Positions 15,234-23,561 of a stretch of 64,000 bases of DNA are shown in pieces (within the stretch, counting starts at the first letter, position 1; every line of letters starts with the position of its first letter). The DNA lies in assembly GCA_002309805.1 (NCBI GenBank), contig DBYJ01000010.1, positions 4,252 to 68,251 of the forward strand, written 5' to 3'. The position numbers and the translations under genes were made by a program. The DNA comes from Bacteroidales bacterium UBA1189. Lineage in GTDB: Bacteria; Bacteroidota; Bacteroidia; Bacteroidales; Bacteroidaceae. The notes under the pieces are model-generated. The model saw nothing but the letters and a program-made list of their open reading frames with translations, ran no database searches and was not told the origin of the DNA.

Positions 15234-16436
15234 ATGGAAATACAAGATCTATATGCCAATTCAACCCGATTGACAAAAGCCTCTGACTTACATTTCAAGC
15301 GCTACATGTACGAACTAATAGATTGGGACGTCCGTATGCTTTGTATTCGAGGTGCCCGAGGTGTAGGTAAGACTACGATGATGCTTCAATACCTAAAAGA
15401 GCACCAATTACGTTCCTCTCAAGCTCTCTATATTTCGCTTGACGACTTATGGTTTACTGAAAACCGACTCATTGATCTGGCAGACTATCATTTTTCACAT
15501 GGTGGCACACACCTCTTCATTGATGAAGTTCATCGTTATCCTTTCCGTACTTGGTCACAAGAACTGAAAAATATCTATGACCGTTATCCTGGTTTCCACG
15601 TTGTTTTCAGTGGTTCTTCCATGTTACAACTTGACAAATCGACTTCCGACCTCTCACGCCGATGCATTTTTTACGATATGCAAGGACTCTCTTTCCGGGA
15701 GTATCTCTCGCTTGAACATAACCTAACCGTTCCCGTTTTCACACTCAACGGGCTTCTTTCTGATTACGAAGCAATTTCTGCCGACATAACAGCAAGCGCT
15801 AAGATTCTTCCAATGTTTACAGAGTACTTACATCATGGTTATTATCCCTTCTATCGTGAGACACGTCACAGTTATGAAAAAGCAGTCCAACAGATTATCA
15901 CCAATATCATTGACACAGACCTCCCCGCTTTAGAAAACTTAGAATATATTACAGCAACAAAATTAAAACGCCTATTTGTTCTGTTGTCACAGATGGTACC
16001 TTTCATGCTAAACCTGACTAACCTCGGCCAACAAATCGAAACTCCACGTCAATCTGTACTCCGAATGTGCCATCTTCTTCAGCGGGCAGGTCTGCTTACA
16101 TTACTCTATAACAAGCAGAAAAACCTTGGTCAACTCGGCAAACCCGAAAAACTTTATATGGAGAATCCCAATCTGCTATATGCTATGTCGGCGAATGCCG
16201 AAATAGGAACTGTACGTGAGACCTTCTTCGTCAATCAATTGAAAGCCTCACACGAATTGTCTTTTACTGGTGTAGGCGATTTCAAGATTGACGATGATTG
16301 TACCTTTGAAGTGGGAGGACGCGGAAAAACGTTCGATCAGATTAAAGACCTTCCCAACAGTTATTTGGCTATCGATGATATTGAGATCGGCACCAGCCAT
16401 CGCATCCCTCTCTGGCTATTCGGATTACTCTACTAA
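15234..16436 (+). CDS. AAA ATPase of the DUF4143-associated type
   Basis: 400 residues from the ATG at 15234; an upstream TTG at 15210 would add eight residues but is less likely. Walker A GARGVGKTT, Walker B HLFIDEVHRY and a sensor-like FSGSSML are clear. The C-terminal part ends in TFEVGGRGKTFDQIKDLPNSY, as in Bacteroidales ATPases with a DUF4143-like C-terminus, which resembles a nuclease fold. Many such orphan ATPases are known and their role is not established; defence or toxin-antitoxin links are speculation. It is AT-rich compared with the VirE gene. TATATTTG (15177-15184) could be the -7 box. Confidence 0.8.
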   Translation: MEIQDLYANSTRLTKASDLHFKRYMYELIDWDVRMLCIRGARGVGKTTMMLQYLKEHQLRSSQALYISLDDLWFTENRLIDLADYHFSHGGTHLFIDEVHRYPFRTWSQELKNIYDRYPGFHVVFSGSSMLQLDKSTSDLSRRCIFYDMQGLSFREYLSLEHNLTVPVFTLNGLLSDYEAISADITASAKILPMFTEYLHHGYYPFYRETRHSYEKAVQQIITNIIDTDLPALENLEYITATKLKRLFVLLSQMVPFMLNLTNLGQQIETPRQSVLRMCHLLQRAGLLTLLYNKQKNLGQLGKPEKLYMENPNLLYAMSANAEIGTVRETFFVNQLKASHELSFTGVGDFKIDDDCTFEVGGRGKTFDQIKDLPNSYLAIDDIEIGTSHRIPLWLFGLLY

Positions 16437-16453
16437 TAGGTACTACAAAACAA

Positions 16454-16491
16454 CAGCGGCTATACACTTCGTACGAAGCATATAGCCGCTG
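16454..16491. terminator. Two-way terminator hairpin between the ATPase and polysaccharide locus
   Basis: CAGCGGCTATA (16454-16464) pairs with TATAGCCGCTG (16481-16491), and the inside holds a second palindrome CTTCGTACGAAG (16467-16478). It sits between two convergent genes and marks the 3' end of the polysaccharide locus. Confidence 0.7.
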
Positions 16492-16514
16492 ATGGCATTC
16501 CTAACTCTTAACTC

Positions 16515-17903
16515 TTAACTAACTAACGCTTCTTTAATTGTATCTACGATATACTTTACATCCTCGTCGGAGACGTAGGGGCCAGCGGGAAGGCACATAC
16601 CCACCTTGAATATGGCTTCCGAAATTCCATTGATGTATGCCACACTTGTTTCCGATGTCTGGCAAATAGCGCCACATGGCAATTTCTCATTTTTTAATTC
16701 TTCATTTTTAATTGTCCGTTGATAGACCGGCTGCTTATGCATGGGTTTCCAGACGGGACGAGCCTCAATGTTTGCAGCATCCATGAACACACGCAATGCC
16801 TCCACATTATCATTGGGCTGGCAATCGGTAGTAGCCGAATCTGCTACGTGGATTACGCCTGCAGCGCCGCCCACGGCTCCCTTTACTATGGTCTTATACG
16901 CATTCTCCTGCCCCTTAATTCTCAAGTTCGGGTCTAAGGTAATCGTACACAGCCAATAATTGCTATCGTAAACTTTCGATTCTCCATTGCCCATTGTCAA
17001 TTCAGGCTGTTTATGAACGGTTATTCCCTCTACGTCCTGTAATAATTGTTCATATAAAGCCTGGACGTGTTTATGATGAGCCAGATGATCATTCACAATC
17101 GTCATCTGTCCACGCCCGATGCCCGCACAGATATTGCTCATACGGTAATTATACCCAATCTTCTCGTGTTGATAGTAGGGATAGCTTTCGCGGTATTGCG
17201 TAGCATACATCATGATTTCCCGCCATTCATCCTCGTTGGCCGTTATCAGAGCCCCACCACCGGAGGTAGTAATCATCTTATTACCATTGAATGACAGCAC
17301 GCCATACTTACCAAATGTACCTAACATCTGCCCTTTGTAACGAGAACCAAATCCTTCGGCAGCATCTTCTACCACAGGTATCTCATACCGGTTCGCAATC
17401 TCCATGATCCTGTCGGCCTTATACGGCATCCCGTACAGCGCCACAGGCACGATGGCCTTTGGCTTCTTGCCCGTCTTGGCAATACGGTCTTTGATAGCCT
17501 CTTCCATCAGGTCGGGGTCAATATTCCATGTGTCCGGTTCTGAGTCGACAAGAATAGGAGTAGCCCCAAGATAGGTGATAGGATGTGTAGAGGCACAGAA
17601 CGTAAAGCTCTGTACAATCACCTCATCGCCAGGCCCTACGCCGGAAGCAAGCAGTCCCAAATGCACCGCTGCAGTACCGGATGACAAAGCGACAACACGC
17701 TTATCTGCGAGGCCATTTTTCATTTTTAATTCTTCATTCTTCATTTCGGTCACAAAGTCACGCAATTCGCTTTCGAATGCGTTGACATTGGGACCGAGTG
17801 GCACTACCCAATTGGTATCAAAAGCCTCCTTTATGTATTTTTGCTCTATTCCACTATCAGACATGTGCGCCAAGCACAAGTATATTCTTTTCCTTTCTGC
17901 CAT
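16515..17903 (-). CDS. DegT/DnrJ/EryC1-type PLP aminotransferase with repeat-derived insertions
   Basis: 462 residues; the family is normally about 370-400. It would put an amino group on a keto sugar nucleotide, or act in a related PLP reaction, for the polysaccharide. Visible motifs are ALSSGTAAVHLGL, EVIVQSFTFCAS, VVEDAAEGFGSRYKG and SFNGNKMITTSGGGAL with the expected PLP lysine. Three extra segments (near TEMKNEELKMKNG, LTMGNGESK and RTIKNEELKNEK) coincide at the DNA level with 7-nt repeat arrays (17714-17748, 16984-17004, 16681-16715). The stop codon also lies in a heptamer run. It is the last gene of the polysaccharide locus. The keto sugar it uses cannot be told from the sequence. Confidence 0.9.
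   Translation of the reverse strand: MAERKRIYLCLAHMSDSGIEQKYIKEAFDTNWVVPLGPNVNAFESELRDFVTEMKNEELKMKNGLADKRVVALSSGTAAVHLGLLASGVGPGDEVIVQSFTFCASTHPITYLGATPILVDSEPDTWNIDPDLMEEAIKDRIAKTGKKPKAIVPVALYGMPYKADRIMEIANRYEIPVVEDAAEGFGSRYKGQMLGTFGKYGVLSFNGNKMITTSGGGALITANEDEWREIMMYATQYRESYPYYQHEKIGYNYRMSNICAGIGRGQMTIVNDHLAHHKHVQALYEQLLQDVEGITVHKQPELTMGNGESKVYDSNYWLCTITLDPNLRIKGQENAYKTIVKGAVGGAAGVIHVADSATTDCQPNDNVEALRVFMDAANIEARPVWKPMHKQPVYQRTIKNEELKNEKLPCGAICQTSETSVAYINGISEAIFKVGMCLPAGPYVSDEDVKYIVDTIKEALVS
16681..16715. repeat. Heptamer array inside the DegT coding region (3' side)
   Basis: AATTTCT, CATTTTT, TAATTCT, TCATTTT and TAATTGT follow in steps of 7. On the coding strand they give the segment around TIKNEELKNEK, absent from typical family members. 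Confidence 0.6.
16984..17004. repeat. Three-unit heptamer array inside the DegT coding region
   Basis: CCATTGC, CCATTGT and CAATTCA make exactly 21 nt, so the insertion keeps the frame. It codes for the ELTMGNGE part of a likely surface loop. Confidence 0.5.
17714..17748. repeat. Heptamer array inside the DegT coding region (5' side)
   Basis: CATTTTT, CATTTTT, AATTCTT, CATTCTT and CATTTCG follow in steps of 7. They encode the TEMKNEELKMKNG insertion just before the conserved SSGTAA motif. Confidence 0.6.
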
Positions 17904-17993
17904 ACTTAATAATATCTTATTATCTTATATCTTATCACTATTAACAACCGCTAACCCTCACCTCATCGCCATCGCTATCGCCATCTGCCATCG

Positions 17994-18590
17994 TCATATC
18001 TCCGCGAACCCTTCAATTTCATGCCCTGGACAAACCGTTTTATCCGAAGCCAGAAGTTGTATTCGTTTCAACGATTGCTCTGCTAATGCTTTGTCTCCTT
18101 TGGGAAGATTTGTTACCACAGCTACGCCGGGGATAAAAGCATCACCTGTAAACAAATAATCACCTATTTCAAACGTCAGGCACGAGGGATTATGCCCAGG
18201 CGTCTCGTAACAAATCGCCTCCATTTCCTCAAAAAGAGGAATCCGATTCCCTTCACTCACGACACGAACATTATCTCCTCGATAATTGATGGGCATCTCA
18301 TGATATCGGGACATGTTGACACGTTCATTTCCCAGTGCCTCCACTCCAAAAGCATTGGTATAAATCGGCAGATTAGGATAGACCTTCAACAAATCAGGCA
18401 ATCCATAGATATGATCAAAATGCGCATGAGTCAGCAGGAGAGACATGACCTTTAGTTGATTATTATTCAGATATTCCATCAAGGGTTCCACATCCCCCAC
18501 ATCCACAATGACACATTGCTGCGTCTTTTCCGAACTAACGATATAGGTTCGAGAGGTGAAAACACTATTTACGATATAGTCCACCCTCAT
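17994..18590 (-). CDS. Metallo-beta-lactamase-fold hydrolase
   Basis: 198 residues with the metal-binding signature THAHFDH near residue 56, a later GHNPS and a final CPGHE, as in glyoxalase II-like hydrolases. These enzymes cleave thioesters or other esters with two metal ions. It starts 2 nt after the stop of the nucleotidyltransferase-like gene, so the two are co-transcribed. In this locus, rich in acyl carrier proteins, a thioesterase role is possible but unproven; a general glyoxalase-type activity is equally likely. Confidence 0.85.
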   Translation of the reverse strand: MRVDYIVNSVFTSRTYIVSSEKTQQCVIVDVGDVEPLMEYLNNNQLKVMSLLLTHAHFDHIYGLPDLLKVYPNLPIYTNAFGVEALGNERVNMSRYHEMPINYRGDNVRVVSEGNRIPLFEEMEAICYETPGHNPSCLTFEIGDYLFTGDAFIPGVAVVTNLPKGDKALAEQSLKRIQLLASDKTVCPGHEIEGFAEI

Positions 18591-18592
18591 GA

Positions 18593-19657
18593 TTAGCCTT
18601 CCACTTTAGAAAACATCTTTGAGAGCAGAACCCTCCAAACATTCATACCATACACCTCACGGAACTTCCATTTATCCCTGAGCATTCGTTTGGCAAGGTC
18701 TATTTTTATTTTCAGCGGACGGTCAGTATCCCTTTCCATCCAATCAGAGGTTACCATATAAGAAAGCACCTTATCCACTAATTCCCCAGGAACCTTGTTC
18801 GCCGATTCCACCAATGGCTGTGGAATAAGTTCCGGCTGCAAGTGTAGCCAGCGAACACTCATGGCCGTCAGCACATCTGCCAGTTTGCCAAACGAACAAC
18901 GTTGTTTGTAATCCATGAATTCGTCCATATCCACACCTTGGAATCCATAGCGCAACATGATGGCCCAGTCGCACAAGTGCCTTAGCGTCATGTTTTCAAA
19001 CATGAAATGCGAATCGTTATGCCAACCGATGAAAAGCACATTAAACCTGTTGGAGGGATACAGGATTCCCTTCTTACCCCTCATCTCACTTTGGGCAATC
19101 TCGACCAAGTGATTCTCCAAATAAATGTTGTCCTTTCTGCCTTTGGTGTCACTTAGCATGCAATGGTTCTCCACAGATACGCCGTTGAAAGCAAAACTGA
19201 CATGCCGATGATACGCCTCGGTTTCTTTAGCGCCAATGCTTTTCAGGATTTCGTTGCCATCTTGAAAACGATTGCCAAGAAAAATGTCCAGGTCAGTACT
19301 GGGGCGGTGATTCGGATGAGGAAAATAATTCGCTACGGAAGTACCCTTAAGCAGATAGACACAGATGTCCGAATTCTCCAAATGACGTACGATTTCGTCC
19401 AGGACTCTCGTCTTTTTCTCGAAATCATTCTCTACCCTATTCACAACCCCCATCCATTGTAGGAGTAAAGACCTTTCAGGGCGAAGCTCCTTGGGCAACT
19501 GATCAAAAGCATCGAAGCAGATAGCGGCTACCCCATGCCGACACGCCAATGAAAAAGCCTTTGGCCAATCGACATTCTCCAGTTGGGTCACATCCAGTTC
19601 TGTCCCGAACAAAGAAATGGATATCAGGTGTAGAATCACTTTTTCAGACGCATCCAT
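18593..19657 (-). CDS. Nucleotidyltransferase-family protein (PF14907-like)
   Basis: 354 residues. The segment LLKGTSVANYFPHPNHRPSTDLDIF matches the nucleotidyltransferase fold, with DLDIF giving the paired metal-binding aspartates. The family often lies in polysaccharide loci, where its substrate is unknown. The start overlaps the upstream glycosyltransferase gene by 22 nt, and the gene is followed 2 nt later by the hydrolase. It is probably cytoplasmic. It should not be read as a sugar-nucleotide pyrophosphorylase, whose motifs are absent. Confidence 0.75.
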   Translation of the reverse strand: MDASEKVILHLISISLFGTELDVTQLENVDWPKAFSLACRHGVAAICFDAFDQLPKELRPERSLLLQWMGVVNRVENDFEKKTRVLDEIVRHLENSDICVYLLKGTSVANYFPHPNHRPSTDLDIFLGNRFQDGNEILKSIGAKETEAYHRHVSFAFNGVSVENHCMLSDTKGRKDNIYLENHLVEIAQSEMRGKKGILYPSNRFNVLFIGWHNDSHFMFENMTLRHLCDWAIMLRYGFQGVDMDEFMDYKQRCSFGKLADVLTAMSVRWLHLQPELIPQPLVESANKVPGELVDKVLSYMVTSDWMERDTDRPLKIKIDLAKRMLRDKWKFREVYGMNVWRVLLSKMFSKVEG

Positions 19658-20391
19658 TTGATCAGTCCTCTTAGGGTATGATTAACGATATAATAACAAG
19701 ATTGAATGACATTCAGTCCTTCTCTTCGGTATATTCTCCACCACCGGATAATGGCCTCGTCCTTCCTTGCAGAGACGGAGCCTTTCCGAACTCTGTAGCT
19801 GAAGCCGATTTTTCCTGTATTCTTTGCCTGCCCACCCCTTCTCAACAACGAGAGCCACAAGGCATAGTCCTCATAATGAATCACAGGGAAAGCGAACTTG
19901 CCTACACATTCCGTATCAACGACAACCGATGAACAAGCAATATAGTTTATCTCCAACAGTTTTTTATACTGAACAAATTTAGGAGCGTTCACTGCTCCTA
20001 AATCCTTCCCATCTTTGCCAATCACTCGATAGTTTGAAAAAACGATGGGTGTTTTTCCATCAAATAGAGGTATTTGCGAATCCAGTTTATCCGGTTCCCA
20101 TACATCGTCAGCATCTAAAAAGGCAATAAAACGCCCTTTTGCTTTTTCGATTCCCAGATTACGCGGCAGGGAAGGATATCCTCCCGAATGAGAAGGTGCC
20201 TTTATCAATTGTATTCTGGAATCTCCATCTACAAACGGACGTACCTTTGCAACCGTATCATCCGTTGAGCAATCATCGACAACTATCAATTCCCAATCCT
20301 GATAGCTCTGCCTCAACACAGATTGTATGGCATCGCTAATATAGGATGAAGCATTATACGTAGGTATTATTACCGAAACCAACGAATCCAT
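19636..20391 (-). CDS. Glycosyltransferase family 2
   Basis: 251 residues starting at ATG 20391 (MDSLVSVIIPTYN); a GTG ten codons upstream would overlap the previous gene. It has the GT-A signatures VSVIIPTYNASSYI, VVDDCSTDDT, PRNLGIEKAKGRFIAFLDADD (DAD metal site) and HYEDYALWLSLLRRGG, with a basic tail. It adds a sugar from a nucleotide donor to the lipid-linked repeat unit at the inner face of the membrane. Donor and linkage cannot be predicted. Confidence 0.9.
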   Translation of the reverse strand: MDSLVSVIIPTYNASSYISDAIQSVLRQSYQDWELIVVDDCSTDDTVAKVRPFVDGDSRIQLIKAPSHSGGYPSLPRNLGIEKAKGRFIAFLDADDVWEPDKLDSQIPLFDGKTPIVFSNYRVIGKDGKDLGAVNAPKFVQYKKLLEINYIACSSVVVDTECVGKFAFPVIHYEDYALWLSLLRRGGQAKNTGKIGFSYRVRKGSVSARKDEAIIRWWRIYRREGLNVIQSCYYIVNHTLRGLIKWMRLKK

Positions 20392-20407
20392 CAACGACTT
20401 CAAGGAC

Positions 20408-21637
20408 TTATTTGATATCACGAAATGATTCTACTCCAAATCTGTTTTCATACTCAGCAGGGACAAACGTATCCAGCCATTTGTAAAAAGCTTCTGTTTT
20501 TTTTCCTGCATATCCTCGTCTTCGGATAGCTCTAGAAACACGTCTTGACTTACGAAAAACTTTATCCTCTATAGGCTCTATCTGTTGAAGGATACCTGTA
20601 CCAGCCTTATTGATAAGCTGGGCCAAATTGATATCCTCCGTTTTCCTCTGTTTTGATGTAGGGAATAAACGTTTTTTCAATTCCAGCCCGGAATCAGACA
20701 AAGCAGAATGTCCATTACTATTAAAGGACACAATTTCAGGCAACTTATGGCCAGAAGTAATCCATATAGGGACACAAACGGTTGTCAGTGGACTACCGCA
20801 GATTGTCCAGGCAACTGTTTCCAATGGATTCTCCCCAGTTTTAACCCCTTGTATCAATTGTGCACTGGCAGTATGACGGCGCGGAATGAAATTCGTGAAA
20901 TCGACAAATACAGGTGATTTCGCATCTTCTGGTTCCAAATCAAAAAGATTGATTTTCGACTCTCCATGCGTCAGATACCGCGTACCCTTCCGAATTACAT
21001 CCTCCGCACTAATCTTTCCTTTTTTCTTAACGCCGTCTATAAACATTTCCATCGCCTTATAACGTTCAAAACCTATACCTTGGCTCATGTCACCAGACAT
21101 GCCATAATTCGTTCGTATCAGATAACCGTTGGGAGCTACATTTGGATCATTCACATCATATTTTACAAAACCATTATTACTAGTTTCATAATAAGCCACC
21201 CCACCCTCTGCATCCATCACACCATAATTTGAGTTCAAATGGAGAGGCCGAGGAAGCGTATCCAATAATGTCTCAAAATCTTTTAGAGTAGCACATACCT
21301 CTAACGCCCTACGCATCACTTTGGTATTGTTACCATTATCTTCTTTACCAATATTCAAATTTTTCCCATTTGTATTGATAATAGAGAATCCCTTTTCATT
21401 AAAACCAGATCTCACTCGGTCAGGCTTATAATCTTTGGCAGTTACCACTGCTGTATAGAAATACCTTTCACCTTGAAAAAAAGCGGTAACAACATTCCAG
21501 CCAGTGGCATCCCCATTCTTTAAAATGAAGGGACGCCCATCTGCCGAAGCCTTACCCGACACTACGATACTCGTACAGGCCATTGAAACTCGTACTGAGA
21601 AAGTAAGAAGAAAAAGAAGGAATAAAAAACGATTCAT
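20408..21637 (-). CDS. Exported Ntn-type amidohydrolase (choloylglycine/acyltransferase C45-like)
   Basis: 409 residues. A signal peptide ends at ...VSMA and is followed at once by Cys21 (ACTSIVVSGKASADGRPF), which would become the N-terminal nucleophile after cleavage. Further family-like signs are ILKNGDATGW, HLNSNYGVMDAEGGVAYYETSN and NGYLIRTNYG. Such enzymes hydrolyse amide bonds of N-acyl compounds and act outside the cytoplasm. Its stop and the ATP-grasp gene before it are adjacent with no gap, so it belongs to the locus. A link to the amide or N-acyl groups made by neighbouring enzymes is inferred; the substrate is unknown. Confidence 0.8.
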   Translation of the reverse strand: MNRFLFLLFLLTFSVRVSMACTSIVVSGKASADGRPFILKNGDATGWNVVTAFFQGERYFYTAVVTAKDYKPDRVRSGFNEKGFSIINTNGKNLNIGKEDNGNNTKVMRRALEVCATLKDFETLLDTLPRPLHLNSNYGVMDAEGGVAYYETSNNGFVKYDVNDPNVAPNGYLIRTNYGMSGDMSQGIGFERYKAMEMFIDGVKKKGKISAEDVIRKGTRYLTHGESKINLFDLEPEDAKSPVFVDFTNFIPRRHTASAQLIQGVKTGENPLETVAWTICGSPLTTVCVPIWITSGHKLPEIVSFNSNGHSALSDSGLELKKRLFPTSKQRKTEDINLAQLINKAGTGILQQIEPIEDKVFRKSRRVSRAIRRRGYAGKKTEAFYKWLDTFVPAEYENRFGVESFRDIK

Positions 21638-22648
21638 TCAATAGGTGACATTTACCAGATAGTCACATTTCGCAAATGTTAGACCATAGGAAGGCTGAAG
21701 GATATTTGTATCCACTTGATTTCCTTTCGCCCATTCAATAATTGCCTTAGGTAAGTTAACTCCAGCTTCGTAGGAGAAAGGGAAACCTCCGCCAAAACGT
21801 GGATTCAGCTCAAGAACGCAATAGTCCCCATTAGATCGCTGCATAATATCCACATCAAGATTACCTATATGATGCAGATTTTCACCTATTATTTTTCCCA
21901 TCTCACGAACCTCAGGTAGGTCACAAGTCTGGGCCTTGTCCGTTTCCCCCGCCCTCATGGCAAGTTTTCGTTTCACAGAAACAGCAATATGATTGCCTTT
22001 TAGGTCATTCATCACATCCAATCCATACTCTTCTCCTCCCAGTTTTTCCTGAATCATAATGTACTCATCCCCCACAGAGGCCGTAGCTAAAATTGTCTTT
22101 TTTATTTTCTTGAAGAGCTGCATATACACTTCTTCCAACTCTTCCATATCTTCGACCGTCTCTAATCCGATAGAGCCTGACCCCCAGCGTGGTTTCAAAA
22201 ATAAAGGAAAAGAGACCTCACCTTTGGCTAAAGCCTCCTTCGCATCATACAGCCGCACATAGGTACGAGGAGAATTAAGGCCTATCGATTCTATCCACTG
22301 GGCTGTCTTGTACTTATCGAAACAAATATCTATTACTTCTGGTGAAGAAACAACGACTGTCACGCCTATCTTTTTGAACCTCTCTTTATTATTCGCTAGA
22401 ATCGGAAGTTCCAGATCATTGAGGGAAATCAATACATCCACATGATCCCTTCTGCAGATGTCTATGACTTCATCAATATAATTATCCGCATATACTGCGG
22501 GGACAATTTCTTTAATATCCGCTGCAGATAATGCGGGAGCCGACATCTGCATATCTGCTCCGATAATCTTCCCATCTCCAGCCAATTGTTCTTTAAAGTA
22601 CTTAAGCAGATACGTACGTCTCCCTGCACATGTAAATAAGATGTTCAT
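21638..22648 (-). CDS. ATP-grasp ligase (first of two)
   Basis: 336 residues. It starts with a nucleotide-fold domain (MNILFTCAGRRTYLL), as in PylC- or CarB-like ATP-grasp enzymes, and shows the ATP-grasp core: FPLFLKPRWGSGSIGLE (phosphate-binding loop), EEYGLDVM and a metal-binding LELNPRFGGGFP. Such enzymes join a carboxylate to an amine through an acyl phosphate. It directly precedes the exported Ntn hydrolase and follows a PLP enzyme, suggesting amino acid or amide attachment. The actual substrates are unknown. Confidence 0.85.
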   Translation of the reverse strand: MNILFTCAGRRTYLLKYFKEQLAGDGKIIGADMQMSAPALSAADIKEIVPAVYADNYIDEVIDICRRDHVDVLISLNDLELPILANNKERFKKIGVTVVVSSPEVIDICFDKYKTAQWIESIGLNSPRTYVRLYDAKEALAKGEVSFPLFLKPRWGSGSIGLETVEDMEELEEVYMQLFKKIKKTILATASVGDEYIMIQEKLGGEEYGLDVMNDLKGNHIAVSVKRKLAMRAGETDKAQTCDLPEVREMGKIIGENLHHIGNLDVDIMQRSNGDYCVLELNPRFGGGFPFSYEAGVNLPKAIIEWAKGNQVDTNILQPSYGLTFAKCDYLVNVTY

Positions 22649-22652
22649 AATT

Positions 22653-23555
22653 CTATTTCTGTAAGTTCATTAAGCCACCCGTATGCCAAAAGACAATCAT
22701 CTTTGATTCAAGCCTTTCTTTCTTAATTATGTCCATCATTCCATAAAGGGCTTTGCCTGAATAAGTCGTATCAAACATCAGTCCCGTCTGCCTCATTACG
22801 CTCTTTAAGAATACATCCATTTCTGGAGAATACTGCTCATATCCTCCACATAGATAATCTGTGTTGAATAGTATTTGATTATCATATTTCTTATCAAAGC
22901 CATAATGTGCTGCTAGCATATTGGCGAAGTCAGCAATCACCTGTTTGCCTCGTTCGTACTGTCTTGCCACAGAGATTCCTATCACTTTCACGTCATTCCA
23001 ACCAACCCTATCCAACCCTACGACTATGCCAGCCTGAGTAGATCCTGTGCCTGAGGCATGAAAAATATAGTCAGGTTTCTCAGAACGTTCTGCCAATATC
23101 TCAACCGCTTTAACGAAGGCAGTCCCTCCAGGCAGGTCATGTCCTCCCCCATGACAATAGTAGGGCTTATATCCACGAAAGGCCAATCCTGCCATAGCCT
23201 TGTCCATTGCCTCAGCCGTATCTTCCGGCCTTATCAGCTCACATTCCGCACCGCTCAAGCGATCAAGCAGCGCATTTCCTTTTTCAGAATAAAATCTTTC
23301 TTCCGTTCCTTGAATACAAAGGTGACATTTCCACCCGTTTCTGGCTGCCATCAAAGCTATCGCTCGGTTGTGATTACTTTGTATCCCTCCACAGGTTACG
23401 ACAGCATCGTAGCCGTTGGTTTTCAGAAACGACTCATATTCAACAGCCTTACGGGCTTTACTTCCGCCACCGATGAATGGGAAGATATCATCGCGGACAA
23501 CCTTTATCGGAATACCATCAATCTGAATGTCATTCAAAAAAAGGAAATCACTCAT
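22653..23555 (-). CDS. PLP fold-type-II enzyme, ACC deaminase/D-cysteine desulfhydrase family
   Basis: 300 residues. FIGGGSKARK carries the probable PLP lysine, and GGIQSNHNRAIALMAARNG and ASGTGSTQAGI complete the cofactor site. Relatives break down D-cysteine or 1-aminocyclopropane carboxylate, or act in beta-replacement of amino acids. It lies between the two ATP-grasp genes with 4-6 nt gaps, so the three form a tight group. A plausible role is making a modified or D-configured amino acid for the ligases, but this is inference. Confidence 0.85.
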   Translation of the reverse strand: MSDFLFLNDIQIDGIPIKVVRDDIFPFIGGGSKARKAVEYESFLKTNGYDAVVTCGGIQSNHNRAIALMAARNGWKCHLCIQGTEERFYSEKGNALLDRLSGAECELIRPEDTAEAMDKAMAGLAFRGYKPYYCHGGGHDLPGGTAFVKAVEILAERSEKPDYIFHASGTGSTQAGIVVGLDRVGWNDVKVIGISVARQYERGKQVIADFANMLAAHYGFDKKYDNQILFNTDYLCGGYEQYSPEMDVFLKSVMRQTGLMFDTTYSGKALYGMMDIIKKERLESKMIVFWHTGGLMNLQK

Positions 23556-23561
23556 AGCACA

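Noticed and set aside
13122..16436. Integrated mobile element bounded by the VirE-type gene and ATPase
   Set aside because: No integrase, transposase, attachment-site duplication or tRNA boundary was found; kept as possible accessory genes only.
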